A DNA stretch of 64,000 nt from Dama dama (taxonomy: Eukaryota; Chordata; Mammalia; Artiodactyla; Cervidae). The stretch is taken from positions 129,452,501 through 129,516,500 of the forward strand of contig NC_083685.1 in NCBI RefSeq assembly GCF_033118175.1. The letters run 5' to 3'. Below are positions 35,481 to 46,335 of this stretch, piece by piece. A program made the position numbers and the translations under genes. The notes below the pieces were generated by a model. It was not told the DNA's origin. It did no database searches and worked only from the letters and a program-made list of their open reading frames with translations. Numbering within the stretch: position 1 is the stretch's first letter; each line of letters starts with the position of its first letter.

Positions 35481-35778
35481 AGTTGTTTAGTCGTTAAGTT
35501 GTACCTGACATTTTGCGACCCCATGGACTGCAGCACACCAGGCTTCCCTGTCCCTCACTATCTCCCAGAGCTTGCTCAAACTCATGTCCATCGAGTCAGT
35601 GATGCCATCTAATAATCCCATCCTCTGTCGCCCCCTTCTCCTCCTGCCTTCAGTCTTTCCCAGCGCCAGGGTGTTTTCAAATGAGTTGACTCTTTGCATC
35701 AGGTGGCCAAAGTGTTGGAGCTTCAGCTTCAGCGTCACTCCTTCCAGTGAATATTCAGGGTTGATTTCCTTTAAGATT
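35481..35778 (-). mobile_element. BovB (RTE) LINE 3' end
   Basis: Antisense: agttgtttagtcgttaagttgtacctgac, catcgagtcagtgatgccatc and cagtcactccttccagtgaatattc class blocks; 5'-truncated. Confidence 0.93.
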
Positions 35779-36106
35779 ACTCTCAGGAATTGTATTTATT
35801 GTCATCTCTACACAAGTCCAGAGGTATGCTATCTAGGCTCACAGGCCTTTCTACTTGTCCAGTTTCCCTCGTAAGGAACATCCCCAATCCTCACTCTCAG
35901 GAGATGGCTGCAGGAGCTCCAGGTACCACGACTGAGGTCCAGGTGAGGAGAAGGATGATGCGTGAGGCTAACAGGGCATTTGACAGCTAAGACAGACCCA
36001 GCCAAAAAGCTATCTGTATTTTTTTTTTTAAGATTTTCTTTTGATGTGGACCATTTATAAGCCTTTATTGAATCTGTGACAATATTGCATCTTTTTCAGG
36101 TTTGGG

Positions 36107-36209
36107 TTTTTTTTTTTTTTTGGCCTTGAATCTCCCTGACCAGGGATTGAACCTGCACCCACTGTGCTGGAAGGCAAAGTCCCAACCACTGGACGGCCAG
36201 GGAAGTCCC
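36107..36209 (-). mobile_element. CHR-type SINE head, truncated
   Basis: A T run (reversed A tail) followed by ccctgaccagggattgaacctgcaccc and the terminus accactggacggccagggaagtccc. Short copy with tail and head only. Confidence 0.82.
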
Positions 36210-38982
36210 AGTGAGCTTTCTTAAAGGTCACAGTCAGACAGTTCTGCTGACATCTCAGGAACCAGAACTTCGTCATAGAAGCGCACCCTCCATCCCACCC
36301 TCGACTGCAAGAGAGACTGGGAAACGCAGTAGGAATTTTCTATTTTAACCTCGGCACTTGGTTATCCCAATTGGGAATTTGTCAGTCAGGTAGTCAAGAA
36401 TGAGATGTTTGAGATGCAGAAATTTAAAATATCCACCCCACTGTTTTTTGTGTGGGGATTAAGTGCATCTGTGGAAAGCACCTCGTCAGTGGTACATGAA
36501 AACAACTTCTCTTTCTCTCCTCCTCTGTTCCCTCCTCCCAGGCTGAAATACACACAACCACAGAGCCTCAATGCCACAATCTATTTTCTGTCTAATTAGG
36601 TCTACTGAATAATGTCATTTTTTTTAAGGGAAGAGGCATGCCAGAAAAAAGAAAATTTTCATCATTGACATAGTGTTTCAAACTAGAAATGCTATTTTGA
36701 AGACTGATTTCTTTCAATGCTTATAGGAGCACTTAACCATTCATTTGAATAGAGCTGTTCTGCAAGCTGTTAGAAACCCACAAAAATGGTTTCTAATTCT
36801 GCACACATCCTAACTCGAAGGAACAGGAATCTCATGTTTGGTGCCCTGTCCCCAGGGCTGACCACATCCACAGAGTTCCCACCAGCCTAAGCACACACTT
36901 TTTACACAATTTTAAGGTCTTCATCATAAAGTAACTCATTGGGGCATCAGAGTGTGTTATCAGTCTAAACAGAAAATGAGAGATGCATGTTACACAGGAT
37001 GCTGGTCGTATTAATGCATCTAATCTGGGTAAGAGGGCTTGCTGGACAGAACGCAAGAGTGTGGACAGGCAGAGTCCAGGAAGTAAAGTGAATGGGACTA
37101 GATTGGTGTGAGACAAGCTTAAAGGGGGAAAGGGGCAAGTTTGCTCGTTGTTCTGGAGGTTGTTATCTACTTAGTAGATGGCAGTACTCTAATTTAGCTG
37201 AGTAATTGCTGCTCTGAAATCCAACTCGATAGGGCATGTGCAATTTAAAAAATGGATTTTGCATTTCTGAAGCAAGATGAGAAAAATAAATGGTGTGATT
37301 TTTCTCTCTGACGTTAAGCTCCAGGACAATTTTGCAACCTGTGACCTTCAGAGATCTCTTGTCCATACAACAGCAGGAATAAAAGATTTGCACATGTGCA
37401 TTTATAAAATGACTTTATTGCTCATAGACAAAAGAAAGAAGGAGGAAAAGGAGAGAAGGAAGGGAGGGAGGGAAAAAAAAAAACCAAAAGAAAAATAGCT
37501 TATATTCCCATATATTTCACTTCTATTGGTAATCTGGTACTCTGATTCAGTAAAATTTACTTGTGTGCTTTAATTTAAATGGTGAGAGAGGGGGGAATTT
37601 TCCAGGAAAAAAGCAAAAACTATGTGTATACATATTTATATTTATATAAAATAAATGAAAAGAGAACTGTGGCATATACTTAATGTCAGCTCAGCAACAA
37701 TGGAAAAAAATCATACAGATAATTCTGAAGGTAGCTGATAATTCTTCAGTTGATAAAGCTTAGAGTGACTCTTCATTCCTAGGTGATCGGGTTTGTGTTT
37801 AAAGTAATCATGATTAACATCTCTTAACATGGAAATAGAGTGTACACGTTTATCTCCTGCCCTACAATTTAAGCAATTCTGAAGCACTTAGCTGATCTGC
37901 TTCAAAATGTGCATTAGAATCACCTTAATTATATTTCACAAAATCCTTCATTTAAATGATGGTTCCAAGTTCCAAGGAAGGGTTATTAAAATCCCGAGTT
38001 TAAGTTGTTTCTGTTTTCTAAAGTGACCGAGATAGAAAATATACATAATTGCTTGTAAGCGAAAATAAAGACTTTTCTCCTCACAGTCTCCCCACCTCCT
38101 AACGCCCCACCCAACTGCCCAAAAAATAAAAATAAAAAAGGTCCCATCCCTTGTGTAGCCAGAGCTCGTCTTTCAAGACACGGGAACATGCTTTCTCTCA
38201 GAGAGTCTGAGACTGTTTATGGCTCTCCAACTCTTCACCCCACCTCTGCGATCCTGATCCTTCCTCCTGTCCTCAGAGAAGGAGGGAGCAGGTGGGCGGA
38301 AGAAGCCGCCTCGTCACCGACCTTACAAAACTCCTGTTTGCCGCCTGCTCTTCCACATACGGCCACTCCTTGGAGTCAATCACCCAGGGCGTTTGAGAGA
38401 GAAACCTCTCTCTGAAAAGTAATGCCAACTTTTCTTCTGCCTTATGGATGAGAGAAAAAGTAACTTCTAGTCACTTTTGATCATCCCCTGGCCAGTGGCA
38501 GGGAGGCTCTGTCAGAATTTGGTGATACGACTACTTCTTAGAGATACATTCTCTGCCATCTGATACCAAGACCCTAGGAGGGGTGAACACGGTGACTCAA
38601 ACGGGTCGGGTGAGTTCACAGTGAAACAGCTCAACATCACAAGTTACTGAATGCATTCCTTGCACATCTTGATTGTAAGACATAAGGTTTTTATAGGTAG
38701 CTCATTACACTATCAATTTGGATATGTTTACAATTTTATCATTCATGCTATTTTCCTTTCTACTCTCTATTATTATTTGTCCTCGTATCCTATCTTTGTT
38801 CCTTACTACTGAAATATTATACTTCCAACAGATAATACAAGTGTATGGAATAATTAAAAGAGATGAAATTTAAATTAATCAATTAGGCTTCTTGACAGCC
38901 TCCCTAATATAATAGTTGCTAGCCAAAAAAAAAAAAAAAAAAATTAAACAATTGTATACAATGCAATGTTTAGATATCTTTT
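36210..38982. other. Repeat-poor block downstream of KCNJ16
   Basis: No ruminant SINE or LINE insertion recognised over about 2.8 kb. It holds a purine-rich A/G tract (37428-37486). The part nearest KCNJ16 probably includes its 3'UTR; polyadenylation candidates on the minus strand are AATAAA at 38983-38988 and CAATAAAG around 37411-37418. Confidence 0.4.
37411..37418 (-). terminator. KCNJ16: Candidate distal KCNJ16 poly(A) signal
   Basis: The minus strand reads CAATAAAG about 1.7 kb beyond the stop codon, in a stretch without repeats. This would fit a long 3'UTR; unproven. Confidence 0.25.
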
Positions 38983-38988
38983 TTTATT
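38983..38988 (-). terminator. KCNJ16: Candidate proximal KCNJ16 poly(A) signal
   Basis: The minus strand reads AATAAA about 150 bp beyond the KCNJ16 stop. A T-rich run (plus-strand A run at 38925-38942) follows 40-60 bp further downstream, as at many mammalian poly(A) sites. Confidence 0.35.
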
Positions 38989-39134
38989 TAACCTGATCTA
39001 TTTATCTCTCATCACCATCAAAGACAGGTGTCACATTCTTCAAAAGCTCTGTTTATACCCAGTTGCCTTATGGTGACTGGCTAGAGAGTAAGAACCACTG
39101 CATGGTAGGTAGCCCTCACAGTTAGAATTCAGGA

Positions 39135-40397
39135 CTACATTTGGGATTCTACGGAAATCCTATTTAAGGTCAGCAGGGCCTTCTGGTAGGGTGCTTCCTT
39201 ACACTCCTCGGGGGCGGAGGGGGTGGTCTCCTCTGGGTTTTCCGAGCTGCTGACAATGGCCACGGCACTGAACGACCTTCTTCTGACCTTGGCGTCGGGC
39301 GGGGCAGACCCGCGCACGGGCGGGGCCTTTTCCACGCCGTGGAGCTGCTGGTCTTTCCAGTCGAGCTGCTTGGCGCTGCAGAAGGGGGCGTAGACCTCCA
39401 CGCTGCCTTCGAACTGCAGGCAGTTCACCTTATAGTACTTCCTCTTCACCTCCAAGACGTCGTGGAACCTGTGGCCCCAGAGGATCTCGCGGGGCACGTA
39501 GGAGCTCCGGGACTGGTGGGACGTCCCGGTGGAGTCCCCGGTGTAGATGAACGTCACCAGGATCTCAAAGTTATCCCTGGCCACGGCCTTCCGGTCGAGC
39601 GCGTACAGGGGGCTGTCGCGGTCGATCTCGTGCACGACGGTCACCGGGGTGACGAGGATGATCTGGTCGTTGAGCAGCCTCAGGTCCTTGAAGGCCATGG
39701 TCATGCGCCCCTCGCCGTCCTCCGCGTAGCGCAGCAGCTGCGCGCGGACCGTGCCCTCCACCACGTGGTTGGGGCGGAAGTCCCCGATGCGCCACATGAG
39801 GCAGAGCTTGCCGTCCCTCATGCCCACCAGCGCGAAGTAGCTGAACCGGATGGTCTGCGCCCTCTTCCGGGCGGTGGCCATCTTGGCCAGGGCCGCCCCG
39901 ATGATGAAGGTGTTGATGACGCAGCTCAGGATGGACTGCAGGATGACGGTGAGCACCGCCACCGGGCACTCCTCGGTGACGCAGCGGTAGCCGTAGCCGA
40001 TGGTGGTCTGGGTCTCCAGGGAGAAGAGGAAGGCCGCCGTGAAGGAGTGGACGTTGTCCACGCAGGGCGTGGCGCCCGGGCCCTCGTCCTGCAGGTCGCC
40101 GTGGTGGAAGGCTATGAGCCAGAAGACCGAGCCGAAGGCCAGCCAGGAGAGGACGTAGGACAGCGAGAAGATCACGAACATGTGGCGCCACTTGATGTCC
40201 ACGAGGGTGGTGAAGATGTCCACCACGTAGCTGCCCCACTCCCCGAAAATGTGCTTGAAGTACACGTTGCAACTGCCGTCTTTGTGCAGCAGGCGCCGCC
40301 CTGCTCTGCGCTTCTCGGCCAGAAGGCGCTCCGGGCTGTGGCCCGGGCACCTGGGGTCCACGCTCACGATGGGGTAGCTGCTGCCGTAGTAGCTCAT
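39135..40397 (-). CDS. KCNJ16: Inward rectifier K+ channel Kir5.1, complete, 420 aa
   Basis: Encodes Kir5.1, a subunit that does not conduct alone but combines with Kir4.1 (KCNJ10) into pH-sensitive basolateral channels of the distal nephron and glia. ATG at 40395-40397 (MSYYGSSYPIV) to stop at 39135-39137; the exon has no earlier ATG and carries an in-frame TGA near its 5' edge. Visible: conserved RRLLHKDGSCNVYFKHIFGE before M1; M1 about 68-93; extracellular Cys112 and Cys144; filter TIGYGYRC with GYG at 134-136; Asn162 at the position occupied by Asp172 in Kir2.1; M2 about 147-170; KMATARKRAQ after M2; cytosolic domain through CLMWRIGDFRPNHVVEGTVRAQ; C-terminal ESQM, a possible PDZ ligand. 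Human Kir5.1 is 418 aa; the two extra residues lie in the M1-pore loop (DLQDEGPGATPC) and near HGVEKAPP. G+C at codon third positions is visibly very high. Confidence 0.98.
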   Translation of the reverse strand: MSYYGSSYPIVSVDPRCPGHSPERLLAEKRRAGRRLLHKDGSCNVYFKHIFGEWGSYVVDIFTTLVDIKWRHMFVIFSLSYVLSWLAFGSVFWLIAFHHGDLQDEGPGATPCVDNVHSFTAAFLFSLETQTTIGYGYRCVTEECPVAVLTVILQSILSCVINTFIIGAALAKMATARKRAQTIRFSYFALVGMRDGKLCLMWRIGDFRPNHVVEGTVRAQLLRYAEDGEGRMTMAFKDLRLLNDQIILVTPVTVVHEIDRDSPLYALDRKAVARDNFEILVTFIYTGDSTGTSHQSRSSYVPREILWGHRFHDVLEVKRKYYKVNCLQFEGSVEVYAPFCSAKQLDWKDQQLHGVEKAPPVRGSAPPDAKVRRRSFSAVAIVSSSENPEETTPSAPEECKEAPYQKALLTLNRISVESQM

Positions 40398-40496
40398 GCT
40401 CCCCGGCGCCCTCGGGGTATATCCGGGTGACCGCTGGGGAAGCAAGGGTCCGAGGAGCGCTGCTCTTTGCGAGTTGGGGTTTTTTTCACTTCAAAC
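40398..40496 (-). other. KCNJ16: KCNJ16 coding-exon 5'UTR with splice acceptor
   Basis: The minus strand shows a textbook acceptor, TGTTCTGTTTTTCAG|GTTTGAAG, with the first exon base at 40496. This leaves 99 nt of leader with no upstream ATG. The start has A at -3. Upstream noncoding exons must lie at higher coordinates; I could not identify them. Confidence 0.75.
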
Positions 40497-40500
40497 CTGA

Positions 40501-40964
40501 AAAACAGAACATTCCACACGCTTCTTTAGCTTTCAATCTCGTTTAGAGCAATTGGCCCAATTCGAAGCAATTGGATGCCGTCTGAAACAGCTCAGACTTC
40601 ATCTGAACGGCAGAGACCTTAAGTATTGATCACTCATTTCAGTTTAGAATCCAACTCAGTCATTACGGGAGCAAACTATGCAATTAGAGAAAATAACATT
40701 TTTATATATGCATAAGGCTTCAGTAAACACTGTGATTATCCCAAATGAGGCCTCACGGCCTCTTCTGACCCAATGTTAAAAAAAAAAAATTGTCTTCATT
40801 TTGTAGACTCTTCTGGCCTGAGGACAAAACAATCTATAATGTAAAAAGGCAAAACAGAATTCATGTATTTGTCTAGCCATCTTAGAGGCTTTCTGTTTAA
40901 GTCAGATGGTTTTCCTTAGAAAAAGGAAGCAAATAAGAGTTTTTATGTTCGGAAGGGTGGTGAG
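40501..40964. other. KCNJ16 intron, nothing recognised
   Basis: AT-rich DNA just upstream of the coding exon; no repeat apart from an A run at 40778-40789. Confidence 0.45.
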
Positions 40965-41218
40965 CAGGGAGGAACTGGGAGATTGGGGTTGACACATATA
41001 TGCAATTGATATGGTATATAAAATATTATAAAATAGATAGCTAATGATCACATCCATACAGCACAGGGAACTCTGCCTAATGCACTGTGGTGGCCTGAGG
41101 GGCATGGAAGCCAAAAGGCAGGGGGATATGTTCACCTGTGACTCATGCATTCCCCTGCACACCAGAAACTAGCTACCAACATTGTAAAGCAACTATGCTC
41201 CAATAAAAATTAACAAGA
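40965..41218 (+). mobile_element. L1 3'-end fragment
   Basis: Sense: gggaggaactgggagattggggttgacacatatatgc, cagcacagggaactctgcc, aacattgtaaagcaactatgctccaataaaaatt. The insertion is antisense to KCNJ16. Confidence 0.88.
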
Positions 41219-42494
41219 AAAGAGGGGGTTTCTACTTTACTGGTACAGTGTAACTTACATACAGGTTGTATCATAGATGGTCCCTTGCCTTCTGTATCTG
41301 CAGCCTCCTCTCTCTTCCACAGAGGTATTTCTTCCTTGTGTAGTTCCCAGGACAGAACAGAACTGACAAGGATGCTGTTTCAGACTCAACTTTACCCTGG
41401 CTCCTCCTTTAGTTTTGAGAGGGGAAAAAAAAAAATCTTTCTTAACCCTGGAGGAGTTAAAACCACTCCCAGGTAAGCTTTCAATAAAGTATAAAATTGC
41501 TCCTGTCTTTGTTTCAAAACATCCATACTTTTTTTTTTCTTCTTTCCTTTTTTTTTCTCTGACACTGGAAGCTCTTCTCTTTCTCTCTGAATAGAAGCCG
41601 AAGATTTGCCAAGGCCGCTCATCTTGCTTCCCTCTTAAAGGGAGCGTGCTGCAGTTGGACCCTCTTCCCCAGCTCTTCACTATGTGCCTAAGGTTTTCAC
41701 GGCCCTGCCTGGGCAAAGTCGTTTTCCTCCCTCCAAATCCATTCAATCTTTAAAGATCAAGTTATATTGATACATGCAGTTATTATTGCTTTCAGCATCT
41801 TCGGTATAGGTCAATGGTTTTCCAGCTCAACTCAAAGTAAGTTTAAATAATTCAATACTGAGTGGTCTTTAGTTACTCCTCTGCCAAAAAAGCCAAGTCA
41901 CAGGGGCCCAGTGCTAATGGTACAGTAGTTACTAGAACCTGTTTTCTGCACCATCTACCTGCCAGGTGGGGGAGAGTGGAGGAGGGGGGAGACGTTGTAC
42001 TAGAGGATCCTGTTGCTTGGCTGCCTAGAAAATTTCACAGGAATAAATATTATTCCAGACATTGAGACACGTCCACCTTGAAACCAACCAAAGAAATTAA
42101 TCACCAAGTATTTATCCAATGCCTTCCCACGATGAAAGGGAGGAATGAGTTAATCCACCCCCACCCCCAAAGTCAACAGGAATCATTTTTCTTCTTCTCC
42201 AGGGACCAGGCCCACTTTACAATAAGCACTTTGTCTGGTGGCCCATTGTGAGGATGGACACTCTGCCTACAGCCAAGATGTCCTGGGAGGCATGTCCAAG
42301 TTCTCCCCGTCCGTCCGGCTGCCTCCGGCTGCTTCACCCACCAGCCTTCAGATCTGCCTTGATTAGTCACGTGTCTTTGTTCAGCTCTTCAACTGCGTTT
42401 TGGGGAGACAACTGCATACTTTCAGGATGTGGCCCACGGCTGAGCAAACCCATCCTGAAATATTGAAGGCAAAATATCCCCATGCCCTGTGACG
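41219..42494. other. Intronic/upstream KCNJ16 sequence, nothing recognised
   Basis: Contains short A or T homopolymers (41428-41436, 41529-41560 T-rich) but no supported exon or named element. Confidence 0.4.
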
Positions 42495-42499
42495 CCCTA

Positions 42500-42660
42500 G
42501 AGGGTGGGATGGGGTGGGAGCTGGGAGGGGGGTTGAGGAGGGAGGGCACACGTGTGTACCTACGGGCAATTCATGCTGAGATACGGCTGAAACCAACACA
42601 GTATTGCAAAGCAATTATCCTCCAATTTAAAATACACTTAAGTTAAAAAAAAAAAAAAAA
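42500..42660 (+). mobile_element. L1 3'-end fragment with A tail
   Basis: Sense: gagggtgggatggggtgggagctgggagggg, ggcacacgtgtgtacctacgggcaattcatgctgag, cagtattgcaaagcaattatcctccaatttaaaa and A tail 42645-42660. Confidence 0.85.
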
Positions 42661-42837
42661 CTATTTCCACAAATGTTGCCCACAGGATGCAGGATTCTTT
42701 GTAGGTTTGACTGATGTGCCTCGAATGGACATGTTACAAACAGGAAACTATTCAAGGTTGTCAGTGTCTACTCCCTCATCTGATCATTGGAGGCATGAGA
42801 ATGCAGCAGTCTCATCAGAGGCCCACAGGACTGCAAA

Positions 42838-42970
42838 TTAAGAAGCCGATTCAGAGATAGGGCTGTTCTCTTCATCCATGCTTCCTTCTAATCCAGTTCC
42901 TTCAAGGGAGCTGCACCCATCGTGGGAGTCATAAATCAAGAGCTGCTGTGAGACACTCTGCTCTTTCCTG
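42838..42970 (-). other. Exon-like open segment, weak cadherin-tail resemblance
   Basis: On the minus strand a good acceptor, TTTTTCCTTTTGGCAG|CAGG (first exon base 42970), opens a frame of about 43 codons ending in TAA. It includes QQLLIYDSHDGCSS and DEENSPISES. The LLIYD..(D/E)G pattern with following acidic/serine text recalls cytoplasmic tails of desmosomal cadherins (LLIYDNEG), but the match is short and the segment stops soon after. It could be a fossil exon, a KCNJ16 noncoding exon, or chance. Confidence 0.2.
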
Positions 42971-43506
42971 CTGCCAAAAGGAAAAAGAGAGGTTTTTCTT
43001 TGAAATGGCATTTGCTTGGCATCGCTCAGAGTTTCAGTAGCGCCAACAACTGTTATAAATAAGCCCTTTTTAAAAATACCTTCCACAGTATGCTAATTGG
43101 TGAATGAAGTTTCAATTAATACAAACTACAAGTGAGCAAATGTGAATCTGTGGGAAAATTATTTCTGCATAATGTAACAATGTCAGGGATACAAGTTAAC
43201 AGCTGTGAGAATTCTGTTCCCGAAACCATCAGGTCCTCTGCTGTGGTTTATTATCCTGATCATACATTTCAGCTTGTCCAGAGAAAAGTGTTCAGATTCT
43301 GTTCAAATGTGTACAATTTATTCATCTATCCTTCAATTTTCCCACCATGTAAATGATGCATTTCCTAAAAGGCAATGTCCTTTAAGCTAAATGATAGATG
43401 ACAGTGAAACTGATTTATTTAGTGTTAACCATTTTTCAGCCTTACACCATGAGCTAAGATGCTTACAAAGGCCCTGTTGTCAAAATGGGTAGAAACGATG
43501 TAGGTG

Positions 43507-43525
43507 GTTTTTTTTTTTTTTTTTT
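43507..43525 (+). repeat. Poly(T) run
   Basis: Nineteen-T homopolymer without an adjacent element I can name. Confidence 0.9.
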
Positions 43526-43729
43526 GTCTCTTGTTTCATGTGTTGTGTTAACGTGAGCACTTTTCTAATAGTTTATGGATAAAGAACAGAAGATAAGGTT
43601 TGCTGATTGACTGGACATTTCTATAGTTAACATTTGTTTTCCTCAGAATTAAAACTGGGCTTTAAAATTACCTGAATGCTTTCAAAATCATCTTGCCACC
43701 ATCAATTCCATCATGAAAAAGTATTTTCA

Positions 43730-43930
43730 GGGCTTCCCAGTTGGTGCTAGTGGTAAAGGATCCCCCTGCCAATGCAGGAGACACAGGAGACTCGGGTCCG
43801 ATCCCTGGGTCGGGAGGAGGACATAGCAGCCCACTCCAGTATTCGTGCCTGGAAAACCCCCTGAAGAGAACAGCCTGGGGGACCACAACCTGTGGGATCG
43901 CAGTAAGTTGGCCACGACGGAGCAACAAAC
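43730..43930 (+). mobile_element. Bov-tA SINE
   Basis: Sense copy: gggcttcccagttggtgctagtgg head, gatccctgggtcgggaggagg body, gttggccacgacggagcaac 3' end. More diverged than its neighbours. Confidence 0.9.
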
Positions 43931-44550
43931 CACGCGTGCAAAACTATCTTCAGTGTTCCTGATTCTATATTTCCTTTTGCATGCTTTATTCCTTGGTCTC
44001 CTAAAACTAATGGTGGCTATTTCATTGCCTGCAAAACTCCTTTTTTTAAACAAAATGGAAATTTGATCACTGAAATTACAAAATGGTGGGCTATAAAGTT
44101 CAAAAACAAATGCTAGATCTAAGGTTCCCTTTTCTACACCAGTTTCAAGCTATCTTGCCTGGTGATTAATGAGAGAGATAGGAAAGGATCTTCAATGTTA
44201 TATGGACTTTGTCCTGACGTGGAGTTCTTTTACAGACGTGGCTTGAGTAGGAAGCAACACACAGTGAGGAGGGTGGATCTTCCTGAAAACAGCATCCTAG
44301 TTCATCACAACTTTCAAAGAAACTTAGGAGGGAACTGCTGACACATAGGTGAGAGAAAGAGAGTTAGAAGGGTGAGGAGATCCAATCCTCATGACGACTT
44401 TTCTCCAACCTTGCTCAGTGTACGAAGTAAAGACATTAAAAAGCGTCCCTTGATCTGCTCTGCCCAGTGACATCTACTGTTAGGCCCCAGGTTTTCAGAT
44501 CTTTGTGTGAATTCAGGGAGAAACCCTTACCAGTAAAGTACATGGCTACA

Positions 44551-44750
44551 GAAGGTGGCTCAGTGGTAAAGAACCCACCTGCCCAGGCACGGGAGATGGG
44601 GGTTCGATCCCTGGGTCAGGAAGATCCCCTGGAGGAGGAAATGGCAACCCACTCCGGTATTCTTGCCTGGGAATTCCTCTGGAGAGAGGAGTCTGGCGGG
44701 CTACAGTCCGTGGGGTCACAAAGAGTCGGACACGACTGAGCATCGGAGCA
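44551..44750 (+). mobile_element. Bov-tA SINE, head truncated
   Basis: Starts within the head at gaaggtggctcagtggtaaagaaccc; the body and 3' end (aaagagtcggacacgactgagcatcgg) are well preserved. Confidence 0.94.
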
Positions 44751-45912
44751 TGCACATAGAAATGACAGGGAATATTTTCAGCAAAACAGAGGAGCAGCCT
44801 GCCTATCTGTTTCCTATTCTCAATGCACAAAAGCACCTCAGTCAGACTCACCAGTTTTGAAACAGATCTGCCATTTTGCTATATACTCTCAAACTCAAGT
44901 CGTTTACCAAGCAGAGTACTCTGTAAATAGTTCTTCAGGCCTAAGCTTCTCATTAGCACATTGAGGGTATAATACAGTGGCTAAGACTTTACAATCCTCT
45001 GTCACCTTCGTAATAAAATTTGATCTGGTCACTAGCCTCTGCTTAATATAAATATATGAATAGCAATAATAATCATCTCTGTATAATTGGAGAGGCAGCA
45101 CCAATAAAAGTCTAAAACATCTTCGATAACACTCACTTATTCACATCTGTGGCCTTTGAGATGAACAAGTGCTTTCTTTCCTGTGTAAATGACTTTCATG
45201 AAGACATCCAGAATCAAGTTACTTTCCTGGCAAAACTGTTAGATAGGGTAAATTTTAGTGGAAACGTGAGAGTTGACAGGGCAGAGATTAGAGAGGGTGG
45301 CCTGAATTCTCCTTGCAGGTCATGGTGTTTGAGGATGTGCTTGGCAGGAGTCTGTGGTGTGAGGGGGGGAGGAGGGGAGAGGGAGCTCAGGAGAGGTGTG
45401 CTCCAGGGGCATGTGGGTGGGTTCTGGTTGGTAAAGAGGCAAGAAAGAAGGATGCTAATGAGTTAGGAGAGGACCCAAACAAGCTATTTTGCACAAAATC
45501 TGTCCCACAACTTCTTGTCTTGGAATTAAGCCCCAGCCTGACCTTGCCTGGAATCGTCAGTAAGACACTGAGATGCTCTTAGGTGGGCCTGACGCTCAGT
45601 CAGTGAACATCTGCTTCACCCACTCCCTGCAAGATGCAGCTCGTCCTTCTCCACCTACCCCTGTCTCCCTTGCTGACAAATCCACAACATTTCATGTTCC
45701 CTTCTCAGCTGCTCTCACACCCCCTGGAGTAGCCATGGCTACACATCGAGCTTCTATTCCATCTCTGTTCCCTTTCCCCTCCTACCCCTACCTCTCCAAC
45801 CCTGGTCCAACTTCTCAGTAACCATGGATTTTACCTCTTCCCAGATATGATCTTACAGCTTCCCTTTCTGAATCAATTTACAAAGTGTTACATTGAATAG
45901 AGGGGTTTCATA
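44751..45912. other. Upstream KCNJ16 sequence, nothing recognised
   Basis: No ruminant repeat seen. A G-rich patch at 45360-45385 (ggggggaggaggggagagggag) is the only compositional feature. Confidence 0.4.
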
Positions 45913-46041
45913 CTCAGCGTCTCCTTAAGTTCGCTGATAACATATATGTTAAATATATTATAATATATATTAACTATAAAATGCATATGTATTATAACAT
46001 ATGTTATAATATGTTATCACCGAACTTAAGGAGAAGCTGAG
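45913..46041. repeat. Palindromic element with 33-bp inverted arms
   Basis: The left arm 45913-45945 (ctcagcgtctccttaagttc...) and the right arm 46009-46041, reverse-complemented, agree at 31 of 33 positions. Between them are 63 bp of nearly pure A/T (ttataatatatattaac...). Structure fits a miniature inverted-repeat element or a hairpin-forming palindrome. I see no convincing target duplication and do not recognise the family. Confidence 0.85.
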
Positions 46042-46132
46042 AAGGGAGATGCTGGAACGATGCAAAAACCCAACCCTAATGGTATTGCTACTAGCTTTAT
46101 CTGGAGATCCTTTTTTCAGCCCTCTTTTCCTT

Positions 46133-46335
46133 TGGGATTCCCTCATGGCTCAGATGGTAGAGAATCTGCCTGCAGTGCAGGAGACTTGGGTTCCATCCCT
46201 GAGTTGGGAAGACCCAACTGGAGGAGGAGGAAAAGGCAACCCACCCCAGCATTCTTGCCTGGAGAATGCCATGGACAGAGAAGCCTGGCGGGCTGCAGTC
46301 TGTGGAGTTGGAAAGACATGACTTAGTGACTAAAC
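46133..46335 (+). mobile_element. Bov-tA SINE
   Basis: Sense copy: gggattccctcatggctcagatgg to gttggaaagacatgacttagtgactaaacaag, with a small duplication (ggaggaggagg) in the body. Confidence 0.94.

Noticed and set aside
39339..40430. 363-codon plus-strand open frame opposite KCNJ16
   Set aside because: Antisense shadow of Kir5.1, rich in Val/His/Gly/Asp from the mirrored codons and with no domain.
40398..40445. N-terminal extension of Kir5.1 by 16 residues
   Set aside because: It would begin at a TTG (40443-40445), and an in-frame TGA lies near the exon start. The ATG at 40395-40397 gives the family N-terminus MSYYGSSY.
45360..45385. G-quadruplex in a G-rich patch upstream of KCNJ16
   Set aside because: G runs are present but no promoter, exon or conserved context supports a role.
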